In this document: piece after piece, positions 34,501 through 43,117 of the stretch
Numbering within the stretch: position 1 is the stretch's first letter
Layout: each line of letters opens with the position of its first letter
DNA from: Prevotella sp.
Lineage (GTDB): Bacteria; Bacteroidota; Bacteroidia; Bacteroidales; Bacteroidaceae
Assembly: GCA_017557405.1 (NCBI GenBank)
Contig: JAFYYV010000030.1
Location: 1 to 49,332 of the forward strand
Length of the DNA stretch: 49,332 nt
Direction of reading: 5' to 3'
Translations under genes and position numbers: made by a program
The notes under the pieces: generated by a model
The model's input: only the letters and a program-made list of their open reading frames with translations
Told to the model about the DNA's origin: nothing
Databases searched by the model: none

Positions 34501-37002
34501 ATGAAAAGAATCTTATTCAACATTGCAGGGATGGCCTTCGCCGCTATGGTTGCCGCTCCTCTCACTTCGTATGCCACTACGGCTAACAATCCCCTCCCCT
34601 ACGGGGGGAGGTCGGGAGGGGGCTTGCCTTCCGACGACTCGCTACGACTGGAGAAACTGCAGGAGGTGGTGGTGAACGGCGTGCGCGGACAGAAGAATGC
34701 GCCCTTCGCCACAGCCAACATCAAGAAACAGGAGTTGCAAACGTTCGCGAAGACAGGACGCGAACTGCCGTTCCTCTTCTCGCAAACACCTGGCGTCTTG
34801 GCATGGAGCGACAACGGAGTAGGCACGGGAACCTCGTACATGCGAATTCGTGGTGCCGGCGACTCGCGAATCAACGTGACACTCGACGGAGTGCCCCTCA
34901 ACTCGCCTGAGGACCAATGCGTGTTCTGGGCCAACATGAACTCGTATGCATCGCTGCTGGGAAGTGTGCAGATACAGCGTGGTGTGGGTTCGTCGACGAA
35001 TGGCGATGGAGCCTTTGGTGGAACGGTGGCACTCGCCTCGAAGACGCCCTCTGAGGAGCCGATGCTGGAGATTTCGAGCTCGTATGCCTCGTACAACACA
35101 TTCAACATAGGTGGAGCCTTCTCGACAGGTCTGCTCTGGAAGCATTGGATTTTCGACGGAGCCTACCACGAGACCAACACCGACGGCTACATTCACGGCA
35201 CAAGCGGTCGCTCGGGCTCGTATTATGGTTCGCTACGCTACATCAACGACAAGCTTACCATCGCCTACAAGAACTTCGGAAACTTCGAGAAGACGGGGCA
35301 GGCCTGGAACGGTGTGACGGCCGGCGACAACGACCTCTCGCTGATGGATGGGACCTATGGAACGGCTACGGGTATCAAGACCTACAAAGACCTGTACGAC
35401 CGAGGATTGGGACGATACAACACGCTCTACGAAACCATGCGCTACGGCAACGACGGAAACCCTGCCATCGACGCAGATGGCAACTATTCGGCAGACCGAT
35501 ATAAGATGGCCGACGGCAGCTATTGGGACAAAACAACCGACAATTTCTGGCAGAGCCATAACATCCTGACTGCCGCGTGGGACATCAACCCGCATTGGTC
35601 ATCGACCGCTTCGCTGCACTATACGCACGGCTATGGCTACTACAACGAGTTCCGACTAAACAATAAATTGAAGAAATTCGGTCTCAGCAACTACAACGCA
35701 CCCGATGGCTCGACTGTCAAGAAGAGCGATTTCGTGCGCAAGAAGGGACTGAAACAGGACGTATATGGCATCGTGGGCAACGTGAACTATAAAGACGAGC
35801 TGTGGGATGTCATCGGCGGTCTGTCGGTGCAGCAGTTCGAGGGCAATCACTTCGGCTATCTCACCTATGTGTCTAACAAGGCGCTGAGCGAATATCTGCT
35901 GAAGAGCGGCGATTACCAATACTATGACTCGGACGCCAAGAAGTTCGACGGCAACTTCTACATGAAGGCCGCCTACCACATCACGAAGCAATGGGATGTG
36001 TTTGCCGACTTGCAATACCGCCACGTGAACTACACCACCGATGGCTATAACGACAAGTTCATCGACAACAAAGACGGCACCTACAGCAAACACTATCTCG
36101 ACATCGACAAGAAGTACGACTTCTTCAACCCCAAGGCGGGCTTCAGCTTCAACAGCAACGGCCATCGCTTCTATGGTTCGTTGGCCATGAGCCACCGCGA
36201 GCCTGAGCGCAACAACTTCACCGACAACGGAAAGTATCCCGCTCCGAAGGCCGAACAGATGCTCGACTACGAACTGGGATACCAGTATTCGGCCCAGAAT
36301 TGGCGCGTGGGAGCCAACTTCTACTACATGGACTATGTGGACCAGTTCGTGCAGACGGGCGCCCTGAGCGACATCGGAGAGGCACTGACCACCAACGTGA
36401 AGGACTCCTATCGCATGGGTGTGGAGCTCACAGCTGGATGGGACGTGACGCCTTGGCTGACCATCGAGGGTAATGCCGCCCTCAGCCAGAACAAAATCAA
36501 GGACTTCGACGAGTTCATCGAAGACTGGGACGACTGGAAAGACAACCCCGACGCTGCCAAATACCATTGCGACGGAAACGGCGACGAGCTGCGGCAGTTC
36601 CACTACGACAACTCCACGTTGGCTTTCTCGCCATCGGCCATCCTCAACGGTTTTGTGAATTTCCATTGGCAGAACGTGCAGGCCACGTGGCACACCAACT
36701 ACGTGAGCCGCCAGTATCTGGACAACACCGAGAACAAAGACCGCTCGCTGCCTGCCTACTCGACTTCGAACATCAGCGCCAGCTACTCGCTCGATTTCGA
36801 GAAGAAACCCTGGAGCGTGCGCGAGATGGTAATTGGCGTGCATCTGAACAACATTTTCGACGCCCACTATGCCTCCAGCGGATGGGTCTATTCGGCTGTG
36901 GCTGAGAGCTACGGACACATGCCCGAGAACCGCTACTACCAACTGGGCTTCGTTCCCATGTGCGGCTTCAACGCTATGGCCAGCATCACGCTGAGGTTTT
37001 AG
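34501..37002 (+). CDS. TonB-dependent outer membrane receptor for thiamine
   Basis: The 833-aa protein has a signal peptide (to about residue 25), a plug domain (LQEVVVNGVRGQKNAPFATA, TPGVLAWSDNGVGTGTSYMR, INVTLDGVPLNSPED, IQRGVGSSTNGDGAFGGTVA) and a 22-strand-type barrel ending in an aromatic-terminated strand (MASITLRF). The TPP riboswitch 58 bp upstream and pnuT downstream indicate uptake of thiamine or a precursor, as described for Bacteroidetes OMR-type receptors. Residues about 30-41 (NPLPYGGRSGGG) are encoded by a GC-rich palindromic repeat inserted in frame just after the signal peptide. Confidence 0.92.
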   Translation: MKRILFNIAGMAFAAMVAAPLTSYATTANNPLPYGGRSGGGLPSDDSLRLEKLQEVVVNGVRGQKNAPFATANIKKQELQTFAKTGRELPFLFSQTPGVLAWSDNGVGTGTSYMRIRGAGDSRINVTLDGVPLNSPEDQCVFWANMNSYASLLGSVQIQRGVGSSTNGDGAFGGTVALASKTPSEEPMLEISSSYASYNTFNIGGAFSTGLLWKHWIFDGAYHETNTDGYIHGTSGRSGSYYGSLRYINDKLTIAYKNFGNFEKTGQAWNGVTAGDNDLSLMDGTYGTATGIKTYKDLYDRGLGRYNTLYETMRYGNDGNPAIDADGNYSADRYKMADGSYWDKTTDNFWQSHNILTAAWDINPHWSSTASLHYTHGYGYYNEFRLNNKLKKFGLSNYNAPDGSTVKKSDFVRKKGLKQDVYGIVGNVNYKDELWDVIGGLSVQQFEGNHFGYLTYVSNKALSEYLLKSGDYQYYDSDAKKFDGNFYMKAAYHITKQWDVFADLQYRHVNYTTDGYNDKFIDNKDGTYSKHYLDIDKKYDFFNPKAGFSFNSNGHRFYGSLAMSHREPERNNFTDNGKYPAPKAEQMLDYELGYQYSAQNWRVGANFYYMDYVDQFVQTGALSDIGEALTTNVKDSYRMGVELTAGWDVTPWLTIEGNAALSQNKIKDFDEFIEDWDDWKDNPDAAKYHCDGNGDELRQFHYDNSTLAFSPSAILNGFVNFHWQNVQATWHTNYVSRQYLDNTENKDRSLPAYSTSNISASYSLDFEKKPWSVREMVIGVHLNNIFDAHYASSGWVYSAVAESYGHMPENRYYQLGFVPMCGFNAMASITLRF
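34589..34627 (+). repeat. GC-rich palindromic repeat inside the receptor gene
   Basis: CCCCTCCCCTACGGGGGGAG followed by GTCGGGAGGGG belongs to the same family as repeats at 37003, 37141 and 38197. It is translated as an additional Gly/Pro-rich segment between signal peptide and plug. Confidence 0.65.
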
Positions 37003-37040
37003 AAGCCCCACTCCAACCCTCCCCAAAAGGGGAGTGAGCA
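37003..37040. repeat. GC-rich palindromic repeat after the receptor gene
   Basis: CACTCC, CCCTCCCC, AAAA, GGGGAGTG forms a hairpin directly after the receptor stop codon. It may stabilise the mRNA 3' end or reduce readthrough into pnuT. Confidence 0.6.
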
Positions 37041-37114
37041 AACCATAATTGAGTTGGGTACACTCGTTGCTGTTACTAATTCGTCATTGAATAGTTTGAA
37101 AACGTATTTCTGAA

Positions 37115-37774
37115 ATGATAGACCTCCTAATAGAAATCGTCTCCCTCCCCCTTTGGGGAGGGCCGGGATGGGGCCCCTTTCTCATATCCCATTGGCTCGA
37201 CATCACGACAACCGTGCTGGGCCTCGCCTACATCATTCTGGAATACAGAGCCAGCGTCTGGATGTGGGTCGTGGGCTTCGTGATGCAGGCGTTGGGTATC
37301 ATTCTCTTCTATCAAAAAGGACTCTATGCCGACTGCGGCATGGAGTTCTATTACATCGCGATGACCATCTATGGCTTCATCATATGGAAGTACGGGAGAC
37401 GCCGCCAACACCCAACACCCAATAACCATCACCCAATATCCATCACTCACATGCCTTTGCGCACAGCCGCGATTTGGACGTTGACCACCGCCATCATCTG
37501 GGGTGTCATCTACTACCTGCTGGTCACCTACACCGACTCGCGCGTACCGGTGGCCGACTCGTTCACCACCGCGTTGAGCATCGCAGGCATCTGGGCGTTG
37601 GCTCGCAAATATCTGGAGCAATGGTTCGTTTGGATTGCCGTCGACGTGGTTTCATGCGGTCTTTATTTCTACAAGGACATTCCCTTCAAGGCCTCGCTCT
37701 ACGGACTTTACGTCGTCATTGCCATCGCAGGCTACTTCAAATGGAAGAAAATGATGGTTAAACAAGCCGAATAA
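37115..37774 (+). CDS. pnuT: PnuC-family thiamine transporter
   Basis: The 219-aa integral membrane protein has about seven helices and the PnuC/PnuT pattern: LDITTTVLGLAYIILEYRAS, then WMWVVGF, LYADCGMEFYYIAMTIYGF with WKYGRR, and WFVWIAVDVVSCGLYFYKDI. Its place after the TPP riboswitch and TonB receptor points to thiamine rather than nicotinamide riboside. The first 25 residues include SLPLWGGPGWGP, encoded by a palindromic repeat, and the loop HPTPNNHHPISITH is encoded by another repeat. The core helices look intact. A 112-bp gap separates it from the receptor, so it may depend on readthrough. Confidence 0.88.
   Translation: MIDLLIEIVSLPLWGGPGWGPFLISHWLDITTTVLGLAYIILEYRASVWMWVVGFVMQALGIILFYQKGLYADCGMEFYYIAMTIYGFIIWKYGRRRQHPTPNNHHPISITHMPLRTAAIWTLTTAIIWGVIYYLLVTYTDSRVPVADSFTTALSIAGIWALARKYLEQWFVWIAVDVVSCGLYFYKDIPFKASLYGLYVVIAIAGYFKWKKMMVKQAE
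37141..37178 (+). repeat. GC-rich palindromic repeat at the 5' end of pnuT
   Basis: CTCCCTCCCCCTTTGGGGAG followed by GGCCGGGATGGGG forms a strong hairpin 26 bp into the coding region. It encodes SLPLWGGPGWGP and may affect translation of pnuT as well as its N-terminus. Confidence 0.65.
37408..37453 (+). repeat. CCATCACCCA-type direct repeats inside pnuT
   Basis: Degenerate copies of CAACACCCAA and CCATCACCCA encode the loop between two PnuT helices. A related array lies at 39190-39221 inside the next TonB receptor. Confidence 0.6.
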
Positions 37775-37798
37775 CTTGCAGGTTTCACGAAGAAACGT

Positions 37799-37806
37799 TA
37801 TCTTTG
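37799..37806 (+). promoter_or_regulatory. rhaM promoter -7 box
   Basis: TATCTTTG has a TTGC -33-like element 19 nt upstream. The leader to the ATG at 37845 is about 33 nt, so rhaM is probably transcribed separately from pnuT. Confidence 0.6.
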
Positions 37807-37844
37807 TAGTCAAACAAATCCAATAACGAAAAAAAGAAACAGCC

Positions 37845-38162
37845 ATGAAACGATTCGCATTCAAAATGTTCCTCAAGCCAGGCTTCGAGGACGAGTACGC
37901 CAAGCGGCATGCAGCCATCTGGCCCGAACTGAAAGAAATGATCAAAGAACAAGGTGTGGGCAACTACAGCATCTATTGGGATCGCGACACGAACATCCTT
38001 TTCGCCTACCAAGAGTGCTCCAAGGAAGGCAACAGCCAAGACACCGAGAACGTGGACCCCATCACACAACGTTGGTGGGACATGATGGCCGACATCATGG
38101 AGGTGAATCCCGACAACTCGCCTGTCACCATCCCGTTGCCCGAGCTGTTCCATCTGGATTGA
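37845..38162 (+). CDS. rhaM: L-rhamnose mutarotase
   Basis: The 105-aa protein has the usual RhaM/YiiL length and motifs: FKMFLKPGFEDEYAKRHAAIWPEL with the conserved histidine, NYSIYWD, and QRWWDMMADIM. It interconverts L-rhamnose anomers in the cytoplasm. No other rhamnose genes are nearby, so here it is an isolated gene under its own promoter. The call rests on strong motif agreement within a small family. Confidence 0.88.
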   Translation: MKRFAFKMFLKPGFEDEYAKRHAAIWPELKEMIKEQGVGNYSIYWDRDTNILFAYQECSKEGNSQDTENVDPITQRWWDMMADIMEVNPDNSPVTIPLPELFHLD

Positions 38163-38196
38163 GAACACCCCTGCAAACCCCTTTGAACGCTTAACA

Positions 38197-38223
38197 CCCT
38201 CTCCCCCTTGTGGGGGCAGAGGG
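38197..38223. repeat. GC-rich palindromic repeat before the BtuB-like receptor
   Basis: CCCTCTCCCCC, TTGT, GGGGGCAGAGGG folds into a hairpin and is followed by ATTATTTT. It may terminate rhaM transcription. It lies 18 bp before the receptor ATG. Confidence 0.6.
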
Positions 38224-38240
38224 ATTATTTTAACCCTTTT

Positions 38241-40268
38241 ATGAACAAACAAAAATTCTTTACCAAGCCCGCTCCCCTGCGTTTCAAGCAGTTCTCACGC
38301 AAGGGCTATGCTCTCTTCTCGTGCATCGGGCGCGAGGTGATTATCTGCACGCTCTCCGTGGCTACATTGACTTATGCCAAAGCCGACGGCATCAGCGTGA
38401 AGACCTATCTGGTCACCGACTCGATGCGCCATGAGGAAGTGAAACTTGACGAGGTGCTGGTCTTGGGCTCACGAGCGCCGCTCTCCACCTGGCAGAGCGG
38501 CATGTCGGTTGAGGTCATCACACGCGAGGAGATTGAACGTGCGGAAGCCTCTACCATCAACGATGTTTTGAAACTAGCCACGGGCGTGGATGTCCGTCAG
38601 CGCGGTGGCTTTGGTGTACAGACGGACATCTCCATCAACGGTGGCACGTTCGACCAGATTGTCATTCTATTGAATGGCGTGAACATCTCCAATCCGCAAA
38701 CAGGACACAACGCCACCGACTTCCCCGTTTCTTTGAACGACATCGAACGCATCGAAATTATCGAGGGCGCTGCCTCTCGTGTGTTCGGAGCGTCGGCATT
38801 TAGCGGCGCCATCAACATTGTGACGAGGAAACAGAATACTCCTCTCTCTTCAAAAAATGAAGGACTGCTGGGAATGGAAGGAGGCTCATTCGGCACATTC
38901 GGATTGGAGGGTAGCATCTCGAGATACGAGGAAAAAGAAGGAAAAACCGACAAGCGTTTCTCGGCTCATGCTTCCACAGGCTATATGCAGAGTGATGGAG
39001 GCACCCTGAACAGCGATTTCAAGAAAACACACGCCTACGCCAATACCGCTTGGCACAACCCATCCACCGACATCGACCTGCAAGTGGGGGTGAGTTCGCA
39101 AGACTATGGCGCCAACACGTTCTATAGCGCGAAATACAACAACCAATACGAGGAGACTCGCCATTGGGTGGTCTCGATTTCACTAGTAAACCATCACCCA
39201 ACACCCATCACCCATCACCTTGCGGGCTTCACCTTCCGCCCTACCCTCTACATCAATCATTTCGACGACCATTATCAACTCATTCGCGGACTCACAGGTG
39301 CCGACAAAGGTGAGAATCTGCACCATCTTTGGGTCTATGGTGCTTCGTTCGACACCGACATCGATTGGTTGGCAGGAAAGACTTCCGTTGGCTTCGACAT
39401 ACACGGCGACAACATCCGAAGCACCGCCCTCGGCAACAACACGCGCACACATACCAACATCTTTACCGAACACAACGTGGTACTGAAACGATGGACGTTA
39501 GCGGCTGGTATTCACTATGGCAGCACCACGCAAACAGAACGCATATCGGCTTGGTCGCCCGGATTCAACATCTGCTATCGCCCCTCCCAGCATTGGAAAC
39601 TACACGCCTCGTGGAACAGGTCGATGCGCGTTCCTACCTTTACCGACCTCTACATCAGCAATGTCGTACAACAAGGTGACCCGTCCTTGAAACCCGAACG
39701 AAACACGACATTCAAAGGTGGCGTGCAATACCGCACGAATGGATTCAACGCCAACATATCAGCCTTCCATAGCCACGGCACCAATATGATAGATTGGGTG
39801 TATGCCACCGATGACGCCACTAAATATCACGCGCTGAACATCGGAAAGCTCGACAACATGGGACTTTCCTTCGATGCGAATTATCATCACAAGTCGTTCA
39901 CCGCACAAATAGGCTATGCCTTCATCCATCAAGACCACACCACAGACCAGAAGATCTACAAATCGCTCTATGCGTTGGAGTATCTGCGGCATAAACTCAC
40001 CCTGCAAATCGGTCATCAAATCCCCCTACCCCAAAACCTTGAGCGCCACGGGCAACTCTCCCTGACGTGGTCGGCAAGATGGCAACAACGCATGAACGGC
40101 TATACGCCTTATTGGAAAATCGATGGAAAGATGCAATGGACGGCAAAGCGATACAGCATCTATTTGAAAGGCGACAACCTGACAAACCATCGCTACTTCG
40201 ATTTGGGCAACGTAGAACAACCCGGCTGTTGGTTGATGGCAGGAGCTAGTTTACGCTTCGCGAAATAG
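38241..40268 (+). CDS. TonB-dependent receptor, BtuB/CirA-like
   Basis: The 675-aa protein from the ATG at 38241 has a long basic N-terminal extension (RFKQFSRKGYALFSC) before its hydrophobic signal core. A plug follows (LDEVLVLGSRAPLSTWQSGM, VDVRQRGGFGVQTDISINGG, ILLNGVNISNPQTGHNATDF, EIIEGAASRVFGASAFSGAI), then a barrel ending ASLRFAK. The layout is that of BtuB-type receptors for cobalamin, siderophores or other small ligands. No cobalamin riboswitch is visible upstream, so the ligand is open. An extracellular loop contains repeat-encoded residues (NHHPTPITHH). Confidence 0.9.
   Translation: MNKQKFFTKPAPLRFKQFSRKGYALFSCIGREVIICTLSVATLTYAKADGISVKTYLVTDSMRHEEVKLDEVLVLGSRAPLSTWQSGMSVEVITREEIERAEASTINDVLKLATGVDVRQRGGFGVQTDISINGGTFDQIVILLNGVNISNPQTGHNATDFPVSLNDIERIEIIEGAASRVFGASAFSGAINIVTRKQNTPLSSKNEGLLGMEGGSFGTFGLEGSISRYEEKEGKTDKRFSAHASTGYMQSDGGTLNSDFKKTHAYANTAWHNPSTDIDLQVGVSSQDYGANTFYSAKYNNQYEETRHWVVSISLVNHHPTPITHHLAGFTFRPTLYINHFDDHYQLIRGLTGADKGENLHHLWVYGASFDTDIDWLAGKTSVGFDIHGDNIRSTALGNNTRTHTNIFTEHNVVLKRWTLAAGIHYGSTTQTERISAWSPGFNICYRPSQHWKLHASWNRSMRVPTFTDLYISNVVQQGDPSLKPERNTTFKGGVQYRTNGFNANISAFHSHGTNMIDWVYATDDATKYHALNIGKLDNMGLSFDANYHHKSFTAQIGYAFIHQDHTTDQKIYKSLYALEYLRHKLTLQIGHQIPLPQNLERHGQLSLTWSARWQQRMNGYTPYWKIDGKMQWTAKRYSIYLKGDNLTNHRYFDLGNVEQPGCWLMAGASLRFAK
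39190..39221 (+). repeat. CCATCACCCA-type repeats inside the BtuB-like gene
   Basis: CCATCACCCAACACCCATCA followed by CCCATCACC keeps the reading frame and encodes NHHPTPITHH in the barrel. It is related to the array in pnuT at 37408-37453. Confidence 0.6.
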
Positions 40269-40312
40269 ATAAAAAGATAAAAGATAAAAGATAAAAAAAG
40301 AGATAAGAGATA
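40266..40312. repeat. AAAAGAT tandem repeats between receptor and dnaA
   Basis: The 65-bp gap between convergent genes is filled with GATAAAA/AAAGATA units. No hairpin terminator is visible. Confidence 0.55.
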
Positions 40313-40333
40313 TGAAAGGTTTGGGCATAGGGA

Positions 40334-41743
40334 TTATTTCTTCAACTTGAAGGAATTCTCTATGCTCTGAACCTCGTTTTGGAACAGATGGTCGATCTTC
40401 ATGCGCTGTTCCACTTGGGTACAGCTATGAATAACAGTACTGTGATCGCGTCCACCAACAAGTTTTCCAATGCGTGCGGATGGCATCTTGGTGTATTTCT
40501 GTGCGAGATACATAGACACCTGACGGGCAATAACGATATCGCGCTTGCGGCTCTTGCTATGCACGGAAGCTGTGGTCACATTGAAATGGTTGCAGACAGT
40601 CTCAAGAATGTCATCCATTGTCAGCGGTCGGTCGTCAATCTTGACGGCTCGTTTGATGATACGTTGGGCAAGTCGCATATCGACATTGCAGTTATAGACG
40701 ACGCTATAAGCCATGAGTGAATTGATGACTCCTTCGAGGTCGCGCACACTTCCATTTGCCTGCTGGGCAATAAAGGTCACAACATCATCGGGAATCTGCA
40801 ATCCATCGCGTCGAATCTTACTCTTAAGAATGTCGATGCAAAGTTGCTCGTTTGGTTTTTCAAGTTCAGCAATCAATCCGCAAGCGAACCTCGTAAGCAG
40901 ACGGTCGGGCATTCCCTGAAGATCTACTGGCGGACGGTCGCTGGCCATGATGATGCGTTTTCCATTACGGAAAAGGTGGTCGAAGATGTGGAAGAACGTA
41001 TTTTGTGTTTTCGGTGACGTAATCCATTCCTGGATGTCATCTACTATCAGCACGTCGATGGTCTGATAGAAATGAATGAAATCGTTGATAGCCCCCTGTC
41101 GTGTGGCATCGACAAACTGCACCTGGAAGAGGCGGGCGCTGACATAGAGCACTCGTTTCTGCGGATATAGTTGTTTGATGCGTACGCCGATGGCATTGAT
41201 GAGGTGAGTCTTTCCACATCCCGAAGGTCCATAGATGAACATGGGATTGAACTGACTCTTACTGGGATGCTCGGCGATGGATAGGCCTACAGAACGCGGC
41301 AGCTTGTTGCTATCGCCTTCGATATAGTTGTTGAAAGTCTGATGCGGATTGAGTTGGGAATCGAGTTCCTGAGGCATAGCAGCGTCCAACTGAGTAGGTA
41401 CTTGATTGGCACGCGTCTTCACCTGCTGGGCCAAATCGGCATCAGTGGGGTCGGCCTCAATCACCTGCGTCAGTTTATGCTCCTTGTCGGTAACCACACG
41501 GTAAGCCAAGCGAACGCCCTCGCAGAACGTCCGGCGCAGCACTTTGCTGAGCAAATCCACATAGTTCTCCTCCAGGTACTCGTAGACGAACGGGCTAGGC
41601 ACCTGAAGCACCAATGCCTTCTGTTCGCCGTCGAACGACTCGAAGACAATTGGCTTGAACCATGTATTGTATTGCTGCTCGGAGACATTCTCGCGGATGA
41701 GCGCAAGCGCCCTGTCCCAAGAAGCATTAGGACTCATTGTCAT
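40334..41743 (-). CDS. dnaA: Chromosomal replication initiator DnaA
   Basis: The 469-aa protein starts within the MTMSPNASWDRALALIRENV segment. It has the N-terminal domain I (VSEQQYNTWFKPI), a variable linker, and the AAA+ core with Walker A GPSGCGKTH, Walker B LIVDDIQEW and sensor ASDRPPVDL. Domain IV carries the DnaA signature around GGRDHSTVIHSCTQVEQ. It binds DnaA boxes and opens the origin. An ATG six bases later is also possible. I see no DnaA-box cluster in the flanking gaps, so the origin is probably elsewhere. Its promoter is at 41821. Confidence 0.97.
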   Translation of the reverse strand: MTMSPNASWDRALALIRENVSEQQYNTWFKPIVFESFDGEQKALVLQVPSPFVYEYLEENYVDLLSKVLRRTFCEGVRLAYRVVTDKEHKLTQVIEADPTDADLAQQVKTRANQVPTQLDAAMPQELDSQLNPHQTFNNYIEGDSNKLPRSVGLSIAEHPSKSQFNPMFIYGPSGCGKTHLINAIGVRIKQLYPQKRVLYVSARLFQVQFVDATRQGAINDFIHFYQTIDVLIVDDIQEWITSPKTQNTFFHIFDHLFRNGKRIIMASDRPPVDLQGMPDRLLTRFACGLIAELEKPNEQLCIDILKSKIRRDGLQIPDDVVTFIAQQANGSVRDLEGVINSLMAYSVVYNCNVDMRLAQRIIKRAVKIDDRPLTMDDILETVCNHFNVTTASVHSKSRKRDIVIARQVSMYLAQKYTKMPSARIGKLVGGRDHSTVIHSCTQVEQRMKIDHLFQNEVQSIENSFKLKK

Positions 41744-41820
41744 TACCGTAAATTAATATCAATTCCTGTTTGTGTGGATGTCATGGAGGGGTTAGTTGCC
41801 CGTCATGAGGTTTTCGAATG

Positions 41821-41828
41821 CAAAGGTA
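41821..41828 (-). promoter_or_regulatory. dnaA promoter -7 box
   Basis: The minus strand reads TACCTTTG, giving a leader of roughly 70 nt to the dnaA ATG. It faces the plus-strand promoter at 41872-41903. Confidence 0.55.
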
Positions 41829-41871
41829 ACAAATAATTCGCAAACAGAAAAATCTTTTTCTCTTGTGTTTT

Positions 41872-41903
41872 TTTGTCGGAAATCGTAAAACGCCCTATCT
41901 TCG
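41872..41903 (+). promoter_or_regulatory. Plus-strand promoter divergent from dnaA
   Basis: TTTG (41872-41875), a 20-nt spacer and TATCTTCG (41896-41903) match the Bacteroidetes promoter with one mismatch in the -7 box. No coding gene follows on this strand. Confidence 0.5.
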
Positions 41904-41907
41904 CACT

Positions 41908-42118
41908 TTACGCGTTTTCATCTTTGTTTTTACAAAAATGCGATTTTGATATTTGTAACCTCTTGATTTCTTGACACTTGCAGCCGCACGCCCACCACGA
42001 TAGAAACCTAGTGAAACATCTTTGTTGTTTTTCGTAAATAAGTGAATGAAAACGGATTCCATACGATTTGAAAATCCGTGAAACATCAAACGTCTTATTT
42101 AGACGAATTCTTTTTTAC
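41908..42118 (+). ncRNA. Candidate structured RNA (about 210 nt) opposite dnaA
   Basis: Downstream of the promoter at 41872-41903 there is no credible gene, but there are paired segments. CGTTTTCAT (41913-41921) pairs with ATGAAAACG (42046-42054), ACGGATT (42052-42058) pairs with AATCCGT (42073-42079), and TACAAA/TTTGTA pair near 41931-41957. A 5-bp hairpin CGTCT/AGACG (42091-42105) followed by TTTTTT at 42111-42116 acts like a terminator. The size fits 6S-like or other regulatory RNAs, but no family was confirmed. Confidence 0.35.
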
Positions 42119-42175
42119 GCCATTAAGCAACTATCAATTTGTCAATTTTGACCGCCTTTTTTCAACAGATGCATC

Positions 42176-43078
42176 TCACTTGTCTTTTCGTCCGAAGACC
42201 GAGAAATGAACATAGCGCTTGGGATGCTCACGAAGGTTGTTGAGCAACGTGTCGGCACTTTGCACGGTGGTGGTCAATCGATTGTAGAGCGTCTCGTCGG
42301 TCATCAACAAGCCCAACGTACCGTTGTTGCTATTCAACCTGTCGGTCAACGACTGCACGTTGGCAATCGTAGCATCCACCTGCGACTTTGTTCCTTGGAG
42401 GTCGAGAGCGGCAAGACTCGAAGTGAGTTGCGAGGTGTTATCAAGCAATCCATTGGCCTTGTTCATCATGGCGGGCACATTCTTGTTAAGCCCTGCCATC
42501 AACGTGTTGAGCTGCTGGGTGGAATGGTTCAGATTGGCCGTCAAGGTGCGCACATTGTGGAAAGACTGAGCCAAAGCGGGGTCGGCCACCAGCGCGTTCA
42601 AATTGGACAGGATGGAGTCGAGCTTGGGAAGCATCTGCTCTACGGCGGGAATCAGTTGGGCGGCTTTCGACATCAACCCTTGGCTCGTCGCCCCCATGAT
42701 GGTATCGCCGAATTGCAACACGTTGACAGGATTCTCACCCAAAATGAGGTTCATCTTCACGTTGCCCATGAAGTCGCTTTCAATCTCGGCGGTGGTGCCT
42801 TTTGGCAGACGCAGGTTCTTGTCAACGGCAAACGTCACAACAATGTCGCTTCCGCGGGCATAATCGAAGTCGATGGCCTTCACGAGACCCACCTGATAGC
42901 CATTGGCGAAGATGGGGTTGTTGGCCGTCAGACCACTGATGTCCTTGAACTTCACATAATAGGCACTGTCCTTCGAGAACAGCGAGATGCCTTTCAGGTA
43001 GTTCATGCCGAAAAACAAGATCAAGATTCCGGCAATGGCCACAAGGGCGATTTTCACTTCTTTAGTCAGAAACTTCAT
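42176..43078 (-). CDS. MCE/MlaD-family lipid transport protein
   Basis: The 300-aa protein has an N-terminal membrane anchor (VKIALVAIAGILILFFGMNYL), one MCE/MlaD domain (YYVKFKDISGLTANNPIFAN, GYQVGLVKAIDF) and a helical tail rich in Asn, Gln and Leu. MlaD-type proteins sit in the periplasm with an ABC transporter and move phospholipids between membranes. The transporter subunits are not in the window. The gene starts 39 bp after the amidase gene and is probably cotranscribed with it. Confidence 0.88.
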   Translation of the reverse strand: MKFLTKEVKIALVAIAGILILFFGMNYLKGISLFSKDSAYYVKFKDISGLTANNPIFANGYQVGLVKAIDFDYARGSDIVVTFAVDKNLRLPKGTTAEIESDFMGNVKMNLILGENPVNVLQFGDTIMGATSQGLMSKAAQLIPAVEQMLPKLDSILSNLNALVADPALAQSFHNVRTLTANLNHSTQQLNTLMAGLNKNVPAMMNKANGLLDNTSQLTSSLAALDLQGTKSQVDATIANVQSLTDRLNSNNGTLGLLMTDETLYNRLTTTVQSADTLLNNLREHPKRYVHFSVFGRKDK

Positions 43079-43117
43079 TTTATATAGACTCCTTCCTTAT
43101 TTGTCATTTAGGTTTTG

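Noticed and set aside
35656-37041. Minus-strand open frame of 461 codons opposite the thiamine receptor
   Set aside because: It is antisense to a recognisable TonB receptor, with Val/His-rich low-information sequence and no promoter.
38163-38240. Cobalamin riboswitch before the BtuB-like receptor
   Set aside because: The gap is only 78 bp, is mostly a palindromic repeat, and lacks the B12-box core.
41895-42089. 64-codon minus-strand frame upstream of dnaA
   Set aside because: It overlaps the candidate RNA and promoter, has no domain or plausible start signal, and has a random-looking composition.
41744-42175. Chromosomal origin next to dnaA
   Set aside because: No cluster of TTATCCACA-like DnaA boxes was seen in this gap or downstream of dnaA.
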